Numbered from the stretch's first letter, positions 1 through 8,771 are shown. The stretch: 64,000 bases of DNA from Devosia submarina (GCF_003056345.1 NZ_PYWB01000001.1:186001-250000); one strand, 5' to 3'. Numbers and translations: made by a program. The notes: generated by a model from the letters alone, not told the origin.

Positions 1-1
1 G

Positions 2-619
2 TCGGCTGCCGGAACGCTTGTGCCCCTGCTGACCCTGGGCCTGCCGACCTCCGCCACGGCCGCCATCATGCTCGCCGGCTTTCAGCAATTCGGCCTCCAG
101 CCTGGCCCGCTTCTGTTCGCCAACAATGCGCCCCTGGTTTGGTCGCTGGTTGCGAGCCTGCTGATCGCCAATTTCATGCTCCTGGTGCTGAACCTGCCCC
201 TGATCGGCCTTTGGGTACGGCTCCTTACCATTCCAAAGCCTTGGCTTTATGCCGGCATCCTGACCTTTGCGACCTTGGGCACGCTCGGCGCCAACGGGGC
301 CATGTCCGGCCGCCTTGGACCAATTCCCTTCTCGTTCGAACTGCTGATCCTCCTGGCCTTTGGCATATTGGGCTTCATCCTGCGCCGCTTTGGCTACCCC
401 ATCGCCCCCGTGGTGATCGGGCTCATCCTAGGGCCGCTGTCCGAACAGCAATTGCGCCGCGCCCTCGCCATCAGCCAGGGCGACCCCGGCATTCTGGTCC
501 ATTCGCCCATTGCCATCACCCTCTACATCATCGCCGCCATCGCCCTGCTCGTCCCCTTTTACTTCCGCCTGCGCGGCAAAGGGGCCGTACTCCAACAAAT
601 GGCCAGCGACGAAGACTAA
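2..619 (+). CDS. Tripartite tricarboxylate transporter permease TctA, C-terminal part
   Basis: This is the C-terminal 205 residues of a TctA-family large permease, cut by the window edge; the frame is open from base 2. In this family the large permease works with a small TctB subunit and a periplasmic TctC binding protein to import tri- or dicarboxylates. The sequence shows the loop LTLGLPTSATAAIMLAGF, close to the conserved Gly-Pro-rich substrate motif of TctA, then hydrophobic helices to about residue 190 and a short polar tail ending SDED. Full-length members have about 500 residues, so some 300 are missing upstream. No tctB or tctC is visible downstream, so partners should lie to the left. 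The substrate cannot be told from this part. Confidence 0.85.
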   Translation, partial: SAAGTLVPLLTLGLPTSATAAIMLAGFQQFGLQPGPLLFANNAPLVWSLVASLLIANFMLLVLNLPLIGLWVRLLTIPKPWLYAGILTFATLGTLGANGAMSGRLGPIPFSFELLILLAFGILGFILRRFGYPIAPVVIGLILGPLSEQQLRRALAISQGDPGILVHSPIAITLYIIAAIALLVPFYFRLRGKGAVLQQMASDED

Positions 620-636
620 AACGTCCTCACGCACAA

Positions 637-833
637 TGTCATCCCGGGCTCGACCCGGGATCCATCCCGAGATCCCGTCCCCGCCGCAAGGTGGTTTGGT
701 CTTCACCGCGTCTTTACCTTGCTACGGCGCGTGACCCACCCCGATCGTCACCCTCGGACTTGATCCGAGGGGCTCTGCACTTTCTAAGGTACCCCAACCA
801 AAGACCCCTCGGGTAAAGCCCGAGGGTGACGAT
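637..833. repeat. Family B palindromes, single copy plus inverted doublet
   Basis: The 251-base gap 620-870 is mostly repeat. A first hairpin at 637-676 has stem CCCGGG/CCCGGG followed by ATCCATCCCGAGATCC. An inverted doublet follows: ATCGTCACCCTCGG at 744-757 and its reverse complement at 820-833, each half being its own hairpin (CCTCGG/CCGAGG and CCTCGGG/CCCGAGG). The same units recur in many gaps of this window. Confidence 0.8.
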
Positions 834-870
834 CCAGCTCTTGAGTAATCCACCTAAAGGTTCAAAGCCT

Positions 871-1041
871 CTACGGCGCCCGCCACAACACCAGCAGCAC
901 CACAACCAGTCCCGTCACCAGCAGCAACAACAACCCACCCACGCCATTCACGATCTGGCGCAATATTCCCGTCCGCGCCTCGTCCGCTGCCACGATGTCG
1001 TTGATCTCGGCGCCCTTGCGTTCATAAGTCCCGTGCGTCAT
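871..1041 (-). CDS. Small single-pass membrane protein, unknown function
   Basis: This 56-residue protein starts MTHGTYERKGAEIN, has a polar N-terminal half, then one strongly hydrophobic helix (GGLLLLLVTGLVVVLLVLW, about residues 35-53) and a short Arg-Ala-Pro end. The start is chosen because AGAGGGA lies a few bases upstream on the minus strand; an in-frame ATG six codons earlier lacks this. The layout suggests an inner-membrane protein with a cytoplasmic N-terminal segment. I do not recognise a family and assign no function. It stands alone, divergent from the kinase gene to its right. Being short, it could be spurious, but the ribosome-binding site and clean helix argue for a real gene. 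Confidence 0.5.
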   Translation of the reverse strand: MTHGTYERKGAEINDIVAADEARTGILRQIVNGVGGLLLLLVTGLVVVLLVLWRAP

Positions 1042-1252
1042 CGCGGTCCCTCTTTCCACCTGACTTCGCCAAACCTCAGTGTGGTTCGCAACTGGCTAAG
1101 AAAAACCTTCAAAAATAGCCCAATCGGCTTGAAAAGGTTACCAAGAGGAAAATTGGCAGCGTTAACGAACCGTTGACGCCACTGTTTCATCATGTTTACC
1201 AGCCACCTCAATGCTTTGCCCAATCAGGAGCGCCTTCTTCTTGAATGGCACC

Positions 1253-2104
1253 ATGATGAACCAGTCACCTGCCGAAACAGCGCTCAGCCGTGCCCTGATC
1301 CGCTGGTCCCTGACCAAAGCCACGCCCATGGCCGAAACGCCGACCAGCTGGATTTTCCAGGTGGAGCAAAACGGCCGCAATCATGCCGTCCTCAAGATCC
1401 TCAAGCCCGGCAAGGGCGATGGGGAACAGCGCGGCGGCGAGCTGATGCAATGGTATGCCGGGGAGGGGGCCGCCACCGTCTTTGATCGCCATGGCGGCAC
1501 GCTTTTCATGGAATGGCTCGATGGCATCCCCCTGGGCGAAGCCGTGCGCCAGGGCCGCGACGATGAAGCAACCATTGCCCTCGCGACTGTCGTGACCCAC
1601 CTTCACCGTCCAAGGCCTGACGCCCCCAAGGACCTTTTGCCTCTCCGGACCCATTTCGATCCGCTGTTCAACACCAATATTCGAAACTGGCCCTATACCG
1701 CCCGTGATCTTTTCGCGCGTGCGGCTGGTGTGGCGCTGACCCTGTTTGATCGACCCAGCCCGCAAATCCCGCTCCACGGCGATTTGCACCACGACAACAT
1801 CATTTCAAGCCCCCGTGGCTGGCTTGCCATCGACCCACGCGCGCTCCTGGGCGATCCCGTCTATGAAGTTGCCAACGCCCTCAACAATCCCGTTGGCGCC
1901 GATGATCTGGTGAAGGACCCCCGGCGCATCGCCGCCATGTCCGAACTCCTGTCCCTTCGGCTCGGCTTCCCACGCAAGCGCATCCTGGGCTGGGCCGCCG
2001 CACACGCCGCTCTTTCGGCCTGCTGGGCGCTCGAGGACGAGCAACCCATTGCCGCGCAATTGGCTATGTTGCCCCTGCTTCTGACCGCTTATGATCAAGC
2101 CTGA
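1253..2104 (+). CDS. Aminoglycoside phosphotransferase family kinase
   Basis: The product (about 283 residues) is a small protein-kinase-fold phosphotransferase of the APH/streptomycin 6-kinase group. Visible motifs are the catalytic loop HGDLHHDNI near residue 180 and the metal-binding segment WLAIDPRALLGDPVYEVAN that follows it, which matches the IDP.G..GD..YD pattern of StrB-like kinases. The N-terminal part carries the expected ATP-site lysine region (HAVLKIL). Such proteins phosphorylate aminoglycosides or small hydroxylated metabolites; a resistance role is not shown here. The start is uncertain: two adjacent ATGs at 1253 and 1256 fit the family, while an upstream ATG at 1211 adds an atypical extension. 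The end overlaps the next open frame slightly, suggesting co-transcription. Confidence 0.75.
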   Translation: MMNQSPAETALSRALIRWSLTKATPMAETPTSWIFQVEQNGRNHAVLKILKPGKGDGEQRGGELMQWYAGEGAATVFDRHGGTLFMEWLDGIPLGEAVRQGRDDEATIALATVVTHLHRPRPDAPKDLLPLRTHFDPLFNTNIRNWPYTARDLFARAAGVALTLFDRPSPQIPLHGDLHHDNIISSPRGWLAIDPRALLGDPVYEVANALNNPVGADDLVKDPRRIAAMSELLSLRLGFPRKRILGWAAAHAALSACWALEDEQPIAAQLAMLPLLLTAYDQA

Positions 2105-2111
2105 GATCCCC

Positions 2112-2612
2112 ATGCTCCACCTAACCCGTCGCGGCTTGCTGTTCCTGGGCGCGGCCGCTGCCGTTTCCGCCTGCGCCAGCACCATTCCCGTGCTGCCCAA
2201 AACGGCCAGCACCCCCGAAACCCTGAGCGACGCGGAAATCCTTTTCGCCATCAACGCCGTGCGCGCCGCCAATGGCTCGCCACCCTGGCGATACAACGCT
2301 GCGCTTGAAAACGCCGCCCGCTCCCAGGCGCGCCTCATGGCTCAGAAAAACACCATGAGCCACGACCTCGGTGTTACCCTGCGCGAGCGCGTCACAGCCG
2401 CCGGCTATCTCGGCGCCGTCGGCGAAAACGTGGCAAAAGGCTATCCCGATCTCCCCAGCACCATAGGCGGCTGGATGAACTCCTCCGGCCACCGCTCGAC
2501 GCTTCTGAGCAAGAAATTTACCGAGTTCGGCCTCGCCGCCGTCCGTGCCCCGAACGGCAAACTCTTCTGGGCCATGATCGCCGGCGGCAGCTTCGACGCT
2601 TGGCGCGCCTAG
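2112..2612 (+). CDS. CAP/SCP-domain lipoprotein
   Basis: This protein of 166 residues begins MLHLTRRGLLFLG and has a hydrophobic signal ending in VSACAS, a lipobox whose Cys would be lipidated. A twin-Arg pair precedes the hydrophobic core. The rest is a CAP (SCP/PR1-like) domain: ILFAINAVRAANG helix, the region AMSHD-like (NTMSHDLG), GENVAKGY and WMNSSGHRSTLLS, which carry the usual His and Glu cavity residues. Bacterial CAP proteins are extracytoplasmic and mostly of unknown biochemical role. The chosen ATG is 8 bases after the upstream kinase stop; a second ATG at 2091 overlaps that gene and would spoil the signal peptide. Confidence 0.8.
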   Translation: MLHLTRRGLLFLGAAAAVSACASTIPVLPKTASTPETLSDAEILFAINAVRAANGSPPWRYNAALENAARSQARLMAQKNTMSHDLGVTLRERVTAAGYLGAVGENVAKGYPDLPSTIGGWMNSSGHRSTLLSKKFTEFGLAAVRAPNGKLFWAMIAGGSFDAWRA

Positions 2613-2630
2613 CTAGACAATGAGCTTTCA

Positions 2631-2844
2631 GTAGACCTCATCCTGAGCCTGTCGAAGGACGAGGTCGTGCCACCCAAGCCCTCCACTCGCCCGACCTCGT
2701 GGTTCGACAAGCTCACCATGAGGTTTTGGGAGCAATGGAGTTACCTAAATGAGGACAGTGGCCCAGCGGCAAACCTCATCCCGAGGTCTGCCCCGCCAGT
2801 CCCCAGTAGACCTCATGGTGAGCCTGTCGAACCACGAGGTCGTG
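2631..2844. repeat. Family A repeats, three copies (two form an inverted doublet)
   Basis: This gap of 251 bases between the CAP gene and glpK is filled by family A. Copies lie at 2631-2669 (plus), 2693-2726 (minus) and 2806-2844 (plus). Each is an imperfect hairpin built on GACCTCATGGTGAGCCTG and TCGAACCACGAGGTCG. The 2806 copy ends 20 bases before the glpK stop codon. Confidence 0.8.
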
Positions 2845-2863
2845 GCACAACCCGTCGAAAAAC

Positions 2864-4351
2864 CTAAACCGTCAGCGTCCGCCGCACCGCATCATCCCAG
2901 CCGGCAATTTTGCGCTCCCGTTCCCCCGCATCCATCCGCGGCTCGAACCGATGCTCCAGCGCCCAGCCCCGCGCAAACTCATCCATCCCCGGCCAAACCC
3001 CAGCCCGCGAACCTGCCAGCCACGCCGCACCCAGCGCGGTTGTTTCCAAAATCTCGGGCCGATCCACCGGCGCGTCCAGAACATCGGCCAAAAACTGCAT
3101 GGTCCAATCCGACGCCACCATGCCGCCATCCACCCGCAACACGGTCTCGCCACCGCCGCGCCAATCCTTGTGCATGGCTTGAAGCAGATCGCGCGTCTGG
3201 TAGCACACGGCCTCCAGCGCCGCCTTGGCGATCTCGGCCGGCCCCGAATTGCGCGTCAGCCCGTAAATGGCGCCCCGCGCCTCGGCATCCCACCACGGCG
3301 CTCCCAGCCCCACAAAGGCTGGCACCATGTAGACATTCTGGTTGGGATCGGCCGATTGCGCCAATGGCCCGGTTTCGCTTGCATGCTGCACGAGTTTGAG
3401 CCCATCGCGGATCCACTGCACGGCAGCGCCTGCAATAAAGATGGACCCTTCCAGCGCATAAGTCGTGACCCCATCAAGCCGATAGGCGATCGTTGTCAGC
3501 AGCCGGTTCTGCGAGCGCACCATGTCTGCCCCGGTATTGAGCAGAGCAAAGCACCCCGTGCCATAAGTGGACTTAAGCATGCCCGGCGCAAAGCATGCCT
3601 GCCCGATGGTCGCGGCATGCTGATCCCCCGCAACGCCCAAAATCGGGATCGGCGCCCCAAACAACGCCTCATCGGTCACGCCGAAATCATCGGCGCAATC
3701 CTTGACCTCGGGCAGCAGCGCCGCCGGCACTTCAAACAGCGCCAACAGCTCGTCGTCCCACCGGTTCGCACCGATATCGAACAGCAGCGTCCGCCCGGCA
3801 TTGGTGGCATCGGTCACATGCCGCTTGCCGCCGGTCAGCCGCCAGATCAGGAAGCTGTCCACCGTCCCGAACCGTAATTCGCCCGCCTCGGCCCGTGCAC
3901 GCGCCCCCTCGACATTGTCGAGCAGCCACTTGACCTTGGTCCCTGCAAAATATGGATCGACCAGCAGCCCCGTCTTTTCGGTAACCTTGGCCTCATGCCC
4001 CGCCTGCCGCAGCTCCGCGCAGAACCCCGCCGTGCGCCGGTCCTGCCACACAATGGCATTGTGGATCGGCTTGCCCGTCGCCTTGTCCCAGATCAGCGTC
4101 GTTTCTCGCTGGTTGGTGATCCCGATACCCGCCACATCGCCAGCCGCAATTCCGGCATCCGCAAGCGCCGTCCGCACCGACCAAACCACGCTTTCCCAGA
4201 TTTCCTCGGGGTCATGCTCCACCCAGCCATCCCTGGGGAAGTGCTGCGTGAACTCCTTCTGTCCAACCCCGGCGATCTTGCAGTCCCGATCGAACACAAT
4301 GGCCCGGCTCGACGTGGTGCCCTGGTCGATCGCCAGAATATACTCGCTCAC
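2864..4351 (-). CDS. glpK: Glycerol kinase
   Basis: GlpK makes glycerol 3-phosphate from glycerol and ATP in the cytoplasm. The 495-residue length is standard. The N-terminal phosphate loop [15 protein letters not shown], the segment [21 protein letters not shown], the second phosphate loop [12 protein letters not shown] and the adenosine motif [17 protein letters not shown] are all present, so the enzyme should be active. The start is GTG, supported by GGAGGAG just upstream. It lies 27 bases downstream of glpD on the same strand, forming a glpD-glpK operon that probably responds to the operator repeats upstream of glpD. No glycerol facilitator or GlpR gene is in the window. Confidence 0.97.
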   Translation of the reverse strand: MSEYILAIDQGTTSSRAIVFDRDCKIAGVGQKEFTQHFPRDGWVEHDPEEIWESVVWSVRTALADAGIAAGDVAGIGITNQRETTLIWDKATGKPIHNAIVWQDRRTAGFCAELRQAGHEAKVTEKTGLLVDPYFAGTKVKWLLDNVEGARARAEAGELRFGTVDSFLIWRLTGGKRHVTDATNAGRTLLFDIGANRWDDELLALFEVPAALLPEVKDCADDFGVTDEALFGAPIPILGVAGDQHAATIGQACFAPGMLKSTYGTGCFALLNTGADMVRSQNRLLTTIAYRLDGVTTYALEGSIFIAGAAVQWIRDGLKLVQHASETGPLAQSADPNQNVYMVPAFVGLGAPWWDAEARGAIYGLTRNSGPAEIAKAALEAVCYQTRDLLQAMHKDWRGGGETVLRVDGGMVASDWTMQFLADVLDAPVDRPEILETTALGAAWLAGSRAGVWPGMDEFARGWALEHRFEPRMDAGERERKIAGWDDAVRRTLTV

Positions 4352-4378
4352 TCAACTCTCCTCCCGAATAGCGCCGGC

Positions 4379-5887
4379 CTAGACTGCCACGCCCATGGCC
4401 TTGCCGGCCAAATAACTTTCCAGCGCTTCCGTTTGTGCCTGATCCACTCGCAGCCCCAGCTTGGTGCGCCGCCACAAGATGTCCTCGGCCGTACGGGCCC
4501 ATTCCTCGCGCACGAGGTAATCAACCTCCGCCGCAAACAAATCCGCGCCGAAATGCTGCCCTAGATCGCTCGTGGTCTTGGCCGATCCAAGGATCACCCG
4601 CGCCTTCGTGCCATAAAGCCGCATCAGTCGCCGCGTTAATGTCGCTGGCAGTTCCGGATAATCCTTATGGAGCCGCCGCACTTCGGCGTCAAAGCTCAGC
4701 GGCTCGAACTCGCCCCCCGGCAGCTTGCCCGTCTTGGTCCAGGCCGCGCCCTTCTTGCCCAACACGCCTTCGATCTTTTCGAGTACGGACTCGGCCAGCC
4801 GGCGCGATGTGGTGAGCTTGCCGCCAAACACATGCACCGCCGCCCCGCTTGCCGCATCGCCATCGAGTTTGAGCACATAATCGCGCGTGGCTTCCTGCGC
4901 CGCACTCGCCCCGTCGTCAAACAGCGGCCGCACGCCCGAATAGCTCCAGCGAATATCCGCACGCGTCACGGGCTCTGCAAAATACTCGCTCGCAGCCTTG
5001 AGGAGGTAATCGGTCTCCCCATCCGAAATCCGCACGTCCTTGGGATCGCCATGGTAATCCTCGTCCGTCGTGCCGATCAGTGTAAAATCGCCTTCATAAG
5101 GAATGGCGAATATGATCCGCCCGTCGCTGTTCTGGAAAATATAGCAGCGGTCGTGGTCGAACAGCTTGCGCACCACAAGGTGGCTGCCCTTGACCAGCCG
5201 CACATTGCGCGCCCCATTTTTGCCCATGGCGCCGGTGATCACCTGGTCCACCCACGGCCCCGCCGCATTCACCACAAGCTTCGCGCGCACGGTACGTCGC
5301 CCGTCCTCGCCATCAAGCTCCACAATCCAGCCGCCATTGTCGCGCCGCACGCTGGAAACCTTGGTGCGCACATAGATGTCCGCGCCCTTGTTCGCCGCAT
5401 CGCGCGCATTGAGCACCACAAAGCGCGAATCCTCCACCCAGCAATCGCTATATTCGAAGCCCAGCCGGTAGCCGGGCTTGAGCGGCTTGCCCGTCACATC
5501 CTGCGTCAAGTTCAGCGTCTTGGTGGGGGGCAGCAGGCGCCGACCGCCCATATAGTCATACATGGCCAGCCCCGCGCGCAACACGAAGGCCGGCCGCAGC
5601 CCCTTGTGGTGCGGCAACACGAACCGCAGCGGCCAGATGATATGGGGCGCTGCCGCCCAAAGCACCTCGCGCTCGGCCAGTGCCTCATGCACCAGCCGGA
5701 ACTCGTAATGCTCCAGGTAGCGCAGGCCGCCATGCACCAGCTTGGTCGCCGCCGACGAGGTGCCCGAGGCCAGATCGTTCATCTCTGCCAAGGCCACGGA
5801 AAAGCCCCGCCCCACGGCGTCCCGGGCAACGCTCGCGCCATTGACGCCGCCACCGATGACGAAAATGTCGACGCTGTCCTGGGCCAT
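4379..5887 (-). CDS. glpD: Aerobic glycerol-3-phosphate dehydrogenase
   Basis: GlpD is a membrane-associated FAD enzyme that oxidises glycerol 3-phosphate to dihydroxyacetone phosphate and passes electrons to quinone. The FAD-binding glycine loop VIGGGVNGASVARDAVGRG lies at residues 10-28. SAATKLVHGGLRYLEHYEF and GCRPLF-like SYSGVRPLFDD, both typical of the family, follow, and HVFGGKLTTSRRLAE is near residue 370. At 502 residues it has full length. AAGGAGAG precedes the ATG. It is the first gene of the glpD-glpK operon, with three phased TTTCGTTT repeats 20-70 bases upstream of its start codon. Confidence 0.97.
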   Translation of the reverse strand: MAQDSVDIFVIGGGVNGASVARDAVGRGFSVALAEMNDLASGTSSAATKLVHGGLRYLEHYEFRLVHEALAEREVLWAAAPHIIWPLRFVLPHHKGLRPAFVLRAGLAMYDYMGGRRLLPPTKTLNLTQDVTGKPLKPGYRLGFEYSDCWVEDSRFVVLNARDAANKGADIYVRTKVSSVRRDNGGWIVELDGEDGRRTVRAKLVVNAAGPWVDQVITGAMGKNGARNVRLVKGSHLVVRKLFDHDRCYIFQNSDGRIIFAIPYEGDFTLIGTTDEDYHGDPKDVRISDGETDYLLKAASEYFAEPVTRADIRWSYSGVRPLFDDGASAAQEATRDYVLKLDGDAASGAAVHVFGGKLTTSRRLAESVLEKIEGVLGKKGAAWTKTGKLPGGEFEPLSFDAEVRRLHKDYPELPATLTRRLMRLYGTKARVILGSAKTTSDLGQHFGADLFAAEVDYLVREEWARTAEDILWRRTKLGLRVDQAQTEALESYLAGKAMGVAV

Positions 5888-5906
5888 GAAGCACTCTCCT
5901 TGTTGC

Positions 5907-5957
5907 TTTCGTTTCTAGGCGATTAGCTTTCGTTTTGGAAGGTTTATGTTTCGTTTT
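5907..5957. promoter_or_regulatory. Three 21-bp-phased TTTCGTTT repeats, probable DeoR-type (GlpR) operator
   Basis: Identical octamers TTTCGTTT begin at 5907, 5928 and 5949, exactly 21 bp apart, which puts them on one face of the helix. They sit directly upstream of glpD. DeoR-family repressors such as GlpR bind short direct repeats of this kind and release DNA on binding glycerol 3-phosphate. Binding here is inferred from position and pattern only. Confidence 0.65.
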
Positions 5958-6065
5958 GCGACCGCCCTGGCGCCCTCCTGTCTACCATACAAGAACAGCC
6001 TTGACCTCCGTCGAGGACGGGTCTAGGGCAGGGGAAGGCTCCCCGGGCCAGGATATATTGGGCCC

Positions 6066-7001
6066 ATGCTCTCCATCATCACCGTTATCGCGCCGATCTT
6101 TGCGCTTATGGCCTTCGGCTATAGCGCCGTGCGCTTCCGTCTGTTCCCCGCGGAAGGCATCAAGAGCCTGATCGCGTTCGTGAACAATTTCGCAACGCCG
6201 TGCCTGCTGTTCCATTCGCTGCTCACCAGCGATCTGGTTTCAGCCTTTAATCTCGCCATTATCGGCCCGTTCTACATCGGCGCGATCACCTGCTTCGTGC
6301 TGGGCATTGTTATCGCCATCCGCTTCTTCGGCAACACGCCTGGCGTCGGCGTTTCCGTGGGTTTTTCCGGCACCTTCACCAATACGGTTCTGGTGGGTCT
6401 GCCCATCATGACCCGCGCTTATGGTGCTGAATCCCTGCCGGTCACCCTTTCCATCATTGGCCTGCATGGCGCGATCCTGCTCACCCTTGGCATGGTCACC
6501 ATGGAACTGGTGCGCCGTGACGGTCAGCCCCTGGGCAAGACCCTCGTTGTCGCCGCGCGCCGCGTCCTTTCCAATCCGCTGATCTGGGGCATCATCGCTG
6601 GGATGATCGGCTATTTCTCGGGCCTGCAGCTGATCGAGCCGGCCGAGGCCTTTTTCGTGATGATGAGTTCGGCCGTGGTGCCCGCGGCCCTGTTCGGCAT
6701 TGGCGGGGCGCTGCACGAATACAAGCTCTCGGAAAACTGGAAACAGGCGCTTGTTGCATCCTTCATCAAGCTGATCATCCACCCCGCGCTTGCCTACGCC
6801 CTGATGATCTGGGTCCTCCATGTCCCCATGGAAATCGCCCGCTATGGCATCCTGCTGTCCGCCATGCCCGCCGGCGTCAACGTTTATGTGTTTGCCACCT
6901 ATTATAACCGTGCCGCGAGCGTCGCCGCCAACACCATCCTGATCGCCACTGTTGCTTCAGCCGCCACCATTTCCGCCTGGCTCTGGATCCTCAGTCTCTA
7001 A
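6066..7001 (+). CDS. AEC family transporter (auxin efflux carrier-like)
   Basis: This 311-residue membrane protein has the AEC fold: two sets of five hydrophobic helices with a break near the middle. The N-terminal IAPIFALMAFGYSAVRF and the downstream FVNNFATPCLLFHSLL (with the family's Asn-x-x-x-Pro helix break) are typical. So is the C-terminal PAGVNVYVFATYYNRAASVAANTILIATV, where the conserved Pro and Asn of the second helix break are visible. Bacterial members export or import carboxylates such as malate or malonate; the substrate here is unknown. It is divergent from glpD with a shared 178-base intergenic region, so the operator repeats could also affect it. Confidence 0.88.
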   Translation: MLSIITVIAPIFALMAFGYSAVRFRLFPAEGIKSLIAFVNNFATPCLLFHSLLTSDLVSAFNLAIIGPFYIGAITCFVLGIVIAIRFFGNTPGVGVSVGFSGTFTNTVLVGLPIMTRAYGAESLPVTLSIIGLHGAILLTLGMVTMELVRRDGQPLGKTLVVAARRVLSNPLIWGIIAGMIGYFSGLQLIEPAEAFFVMMSSAVVPAALFGIGGALHEYKLSENWKQALVASFIKLIIHPALAYALMIWVLHVPMEIARYGILLSAMPAGVNVYVFATYYNRAASVAANTILIATVASAATISAWLWILSL

Positions 7002-7084
7002 TCTCTTCGAAATATTGCCGGGCGTGTCGATTTCCCCGATGCTCATTCGTCCTAGCGGCAGACTGCACATTTCGGAGATGACCC

Positions 7085-7795
7085 ATGCCCTATATCGATG
7101 GTTTCGTGCTTGCCGTTCCAGCGGCCAACAAAGACCAATATCGCGACCACGCCCACGGCGCCGTTCCCATGTTCAAGGATCTTGGCGCCACGCGTCTGGT
7201 GGAAAACTGGCCGGACGACGTGCCCCACGGCAAGCAGACCGATTTCTATCGCGCCACGAAAATCGAGGATGGCGAAGTTCCTGTTTTTTCCTGGGTCGAA
7301 TATCCCGATCGCGAAACGCGCATGGAAGCGGGCCGCAAGATGTCCGAGGGCTTCGACCCATCGATGATGAAGGACATGCCGTTCGACGCCCACCGCATGA
7401 TCTATGGCGGCTTCGAAGCCCTGGTGGATACCGGTCCTAACGGCAAGCCGGGCTATGTCGAAGGCATGATCTCGCCCGTTCCCGTCGGCAACAAGGATGC
7501 CTATCGCGCCGCAGCGCAAACGCAGGTGCCCCTGATCATGGAGTTCGGCGCGCTGCGCGTGGTCGACACTTGGGCCGATGACGTGCCCCCGGGGGAAACC
7601 ACCGATTTCCAGCGCGCCGTTGCTACGACGGATGGGGAAACCATCGGATTTTCATTCATCGAATGGCCCTCCAAGGATGTTCGCAACAAGGCTTGGGAAA
7701 AGCTGATGCAGGACCCGCGCATGGCACCCAACCCCGATCTTTATGACGCAAAGCGCTCCATCTATGGCGGCTTCGTGCCCCTGGTCGATGTTTGA
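7085..7795 (+). CDS. Fused tandem DUF1428 protein
   Basis: The protein has 236 residues, twice the usual length of about 117 for DUF1428 (YbaA-like, dimeric ferredoxin-like fold). Two homologous halves are evident. Residues 1-118 carry YIDGFVLAVPAANKDQYR, WPDDVP, TDFYRA and MIYGGFEALVD. Residues 119-236 carry YVEGMISPVPVGNKDAYR, WADDVPPG, TDFQRA and SIYGGFVPLVD. The halves differ at many positions, so the duplication is not recent. The family has no firmly assigned reaction; members resemble small alpha+beta-barrel dimers that bind small molecules. The fusion would turn a homodimer into a single-chain pseudo-dimer. GGAG precedes the ATG. No operon partner is evident. Confidence 0.85.
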   Translation: MPYIDGFVLAVPAANKDQYRDHAHGAVPMFKDLGATRLVENWPDDVPHGKQTDFYRATKIEDGEVPVFSWVEYPDRETRMEAGRKMSEGFDPSMMKDMPFDAHRMIYGGFEALVDTGPNGKPGYVEGMISPVPVGNKDAYRAAAQTQVPLIMEFGALRVVDTWADDVPPGETTDFQRAVATTDGETIGFSFIEWPSKDVRNKAWEKLMQDPRMAPNPDLYDAKRSIYGGFVPLVDV

Positions 7796-7850
7796 TCACT
7801 CTTGATCGACGCACCTGCATTGCCCGGACACATTCCGGGCAATGGCTCGG

Positions 7851-8771
7851 CTAATCCAGGATGTCGATCTGAACGCCCAGATCCTGGACCCCGTCGCCTG
7901 CCGGAACGCAGCGCAGGGGCGCGGCCGAGAGGGAGTCAAGCCCCGCCGCCAGCCGCACATGCCGGTCCGTGGGGCAGAGTTCGAGCATGGCATCAAAGCC
8001 GATCCAGCCCAGCTTGTCGTCATAAGCTTCGGCCCACGCATGGAAGGCGCCGGGCTCATCCCCTTCACCCACCAGATAGCCCGTGACATAGCGCGCCGGA
8101 ATCCCAAGCGCCCGCGCCGCCCCCACAAACAGATGCGCATAGTCGGTCGCTGGCGGGCGTGGCAAGCGCGCTGCAACCTCATGCCCTTCAGCTTCCACCA
8201 CGCCAGCATCATCCTCCGAGGCCAACGATAAGGCTTGCTCCGTCACCCCAGTCGCATTCTGCTCGCCCTGCGACTGCCCACCTTGGCTCTGGCTCTGCCC
8301 ATCCTCGCCCTGCATCTGCGCTTGTGCACCTGTCCCTGCTGCCGCAGGATCGAGCGTTTCACTGACGCGCAGCATCAACGCATGGAGCACATCGATCCGG
8401 CTATCCTTGCTGCCGCGGAACTTGCCATAAAGCGTAACCGGCGCGCGGGTCAGCCGCGTCATGCGCCGAAAAAGGGCAGGGACGGGATCGCCCGCGAGCT
8501 TGCCGAGCACGCCATGCGTGTCCTGCGTCTCCACCACGCCATTGACCTCAACCAGGAGCGGACCTTCGGGCCGCGCCTGGTTCACCAGAAAAGCCGAATT
8601 GCCAAATGCATCCTCGAACGGGGCGGCATTCTCCATTCCCGGCAGATCCAGCGTCCAGCTCTCGATCCGCTGTGCTGGCCCGTTTCTAGAGGTCAGCAGC
8701 GTTTGCAGCACCAGATTGGCCGTTCCGGGCGGCGGCGAAATGCTCAATTGGTGGCGGATGGAGATACGCAT
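7851..8771 (-). CDS. Transglutaminase-like protein lacking the catalytic cysteine
   Basis: This protein of 306 residues has the N-terminal beta domain of bacterial transglutaminase-like proteins (MRISIRHQLSISPPPGTANLVL) and a C-terminal papain-like domain with ALGIPARYVTGYL, FHAWAEAY (His244) and IGFDAML (Asp260). Where active relatives read CQDFAH, this one reads ATDYAH, so position 208 is Ala rather than Cys. A low-complexity insert rich in Gln, Gly and Ser (about residues 143-175) separates the domains. It forms a unit with the alpha-E gene, whose stop codon meets its start, and lies near the ATP-grasp gene, a conserved trio of unknown role linked by prediction to peptide modification. It may bind rather than cleave or crosslink peptides. 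Confidence 0.85.
   Translation of the reverse strand: MRISIRHQLSISPPPGTANLVLQTLLTSRNGPAQRIESWTLDLPGMENAAPFEDAFGNSAFLVNQARPEGPLLVEVNGVVETQDTHGVLGKLAGDPVPALFRRMTRLTRAPVTLYGKFRGSKDSRIDVLHALMLRVSETLDPAAAGTGAQAQMQGEDGQSQSQGGQSQGEQNATGVTEQALSLASEDDAGVVEAEGHEVAARLPRPPATDYAHLFVGAARALGIPARYVTGYLVGEGDEPGAFHAWAEAYDDKLGWIGFDAMLELCPTDRHVRLAAGLDSLSAAPLRCVPAGDGVQDLGVQIDILD

Noticed and set aside
1253-2104. Acquired aminoglycoside resistance gene
   Set aside because: It belongs to the same fold family, but no mobile element flanks it, composition matches the surroundings and the family includes many housekeeping kinases.
2749-3399. Long open frame on the plus strand across glpK
   Set aside because: It is a shadow of glpK in another frame, with Pro/Arg/His-rich composition typical of GC-rich antisense frames, and it starts inside a repeat.
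4667-5926. 419-residue plus-strand frame opposite glpD
   Set aside because: It has no ribosome-binding site and a His/Arg/Ala-rich shadow composition, while the minus strand encodes an intact GlpD.
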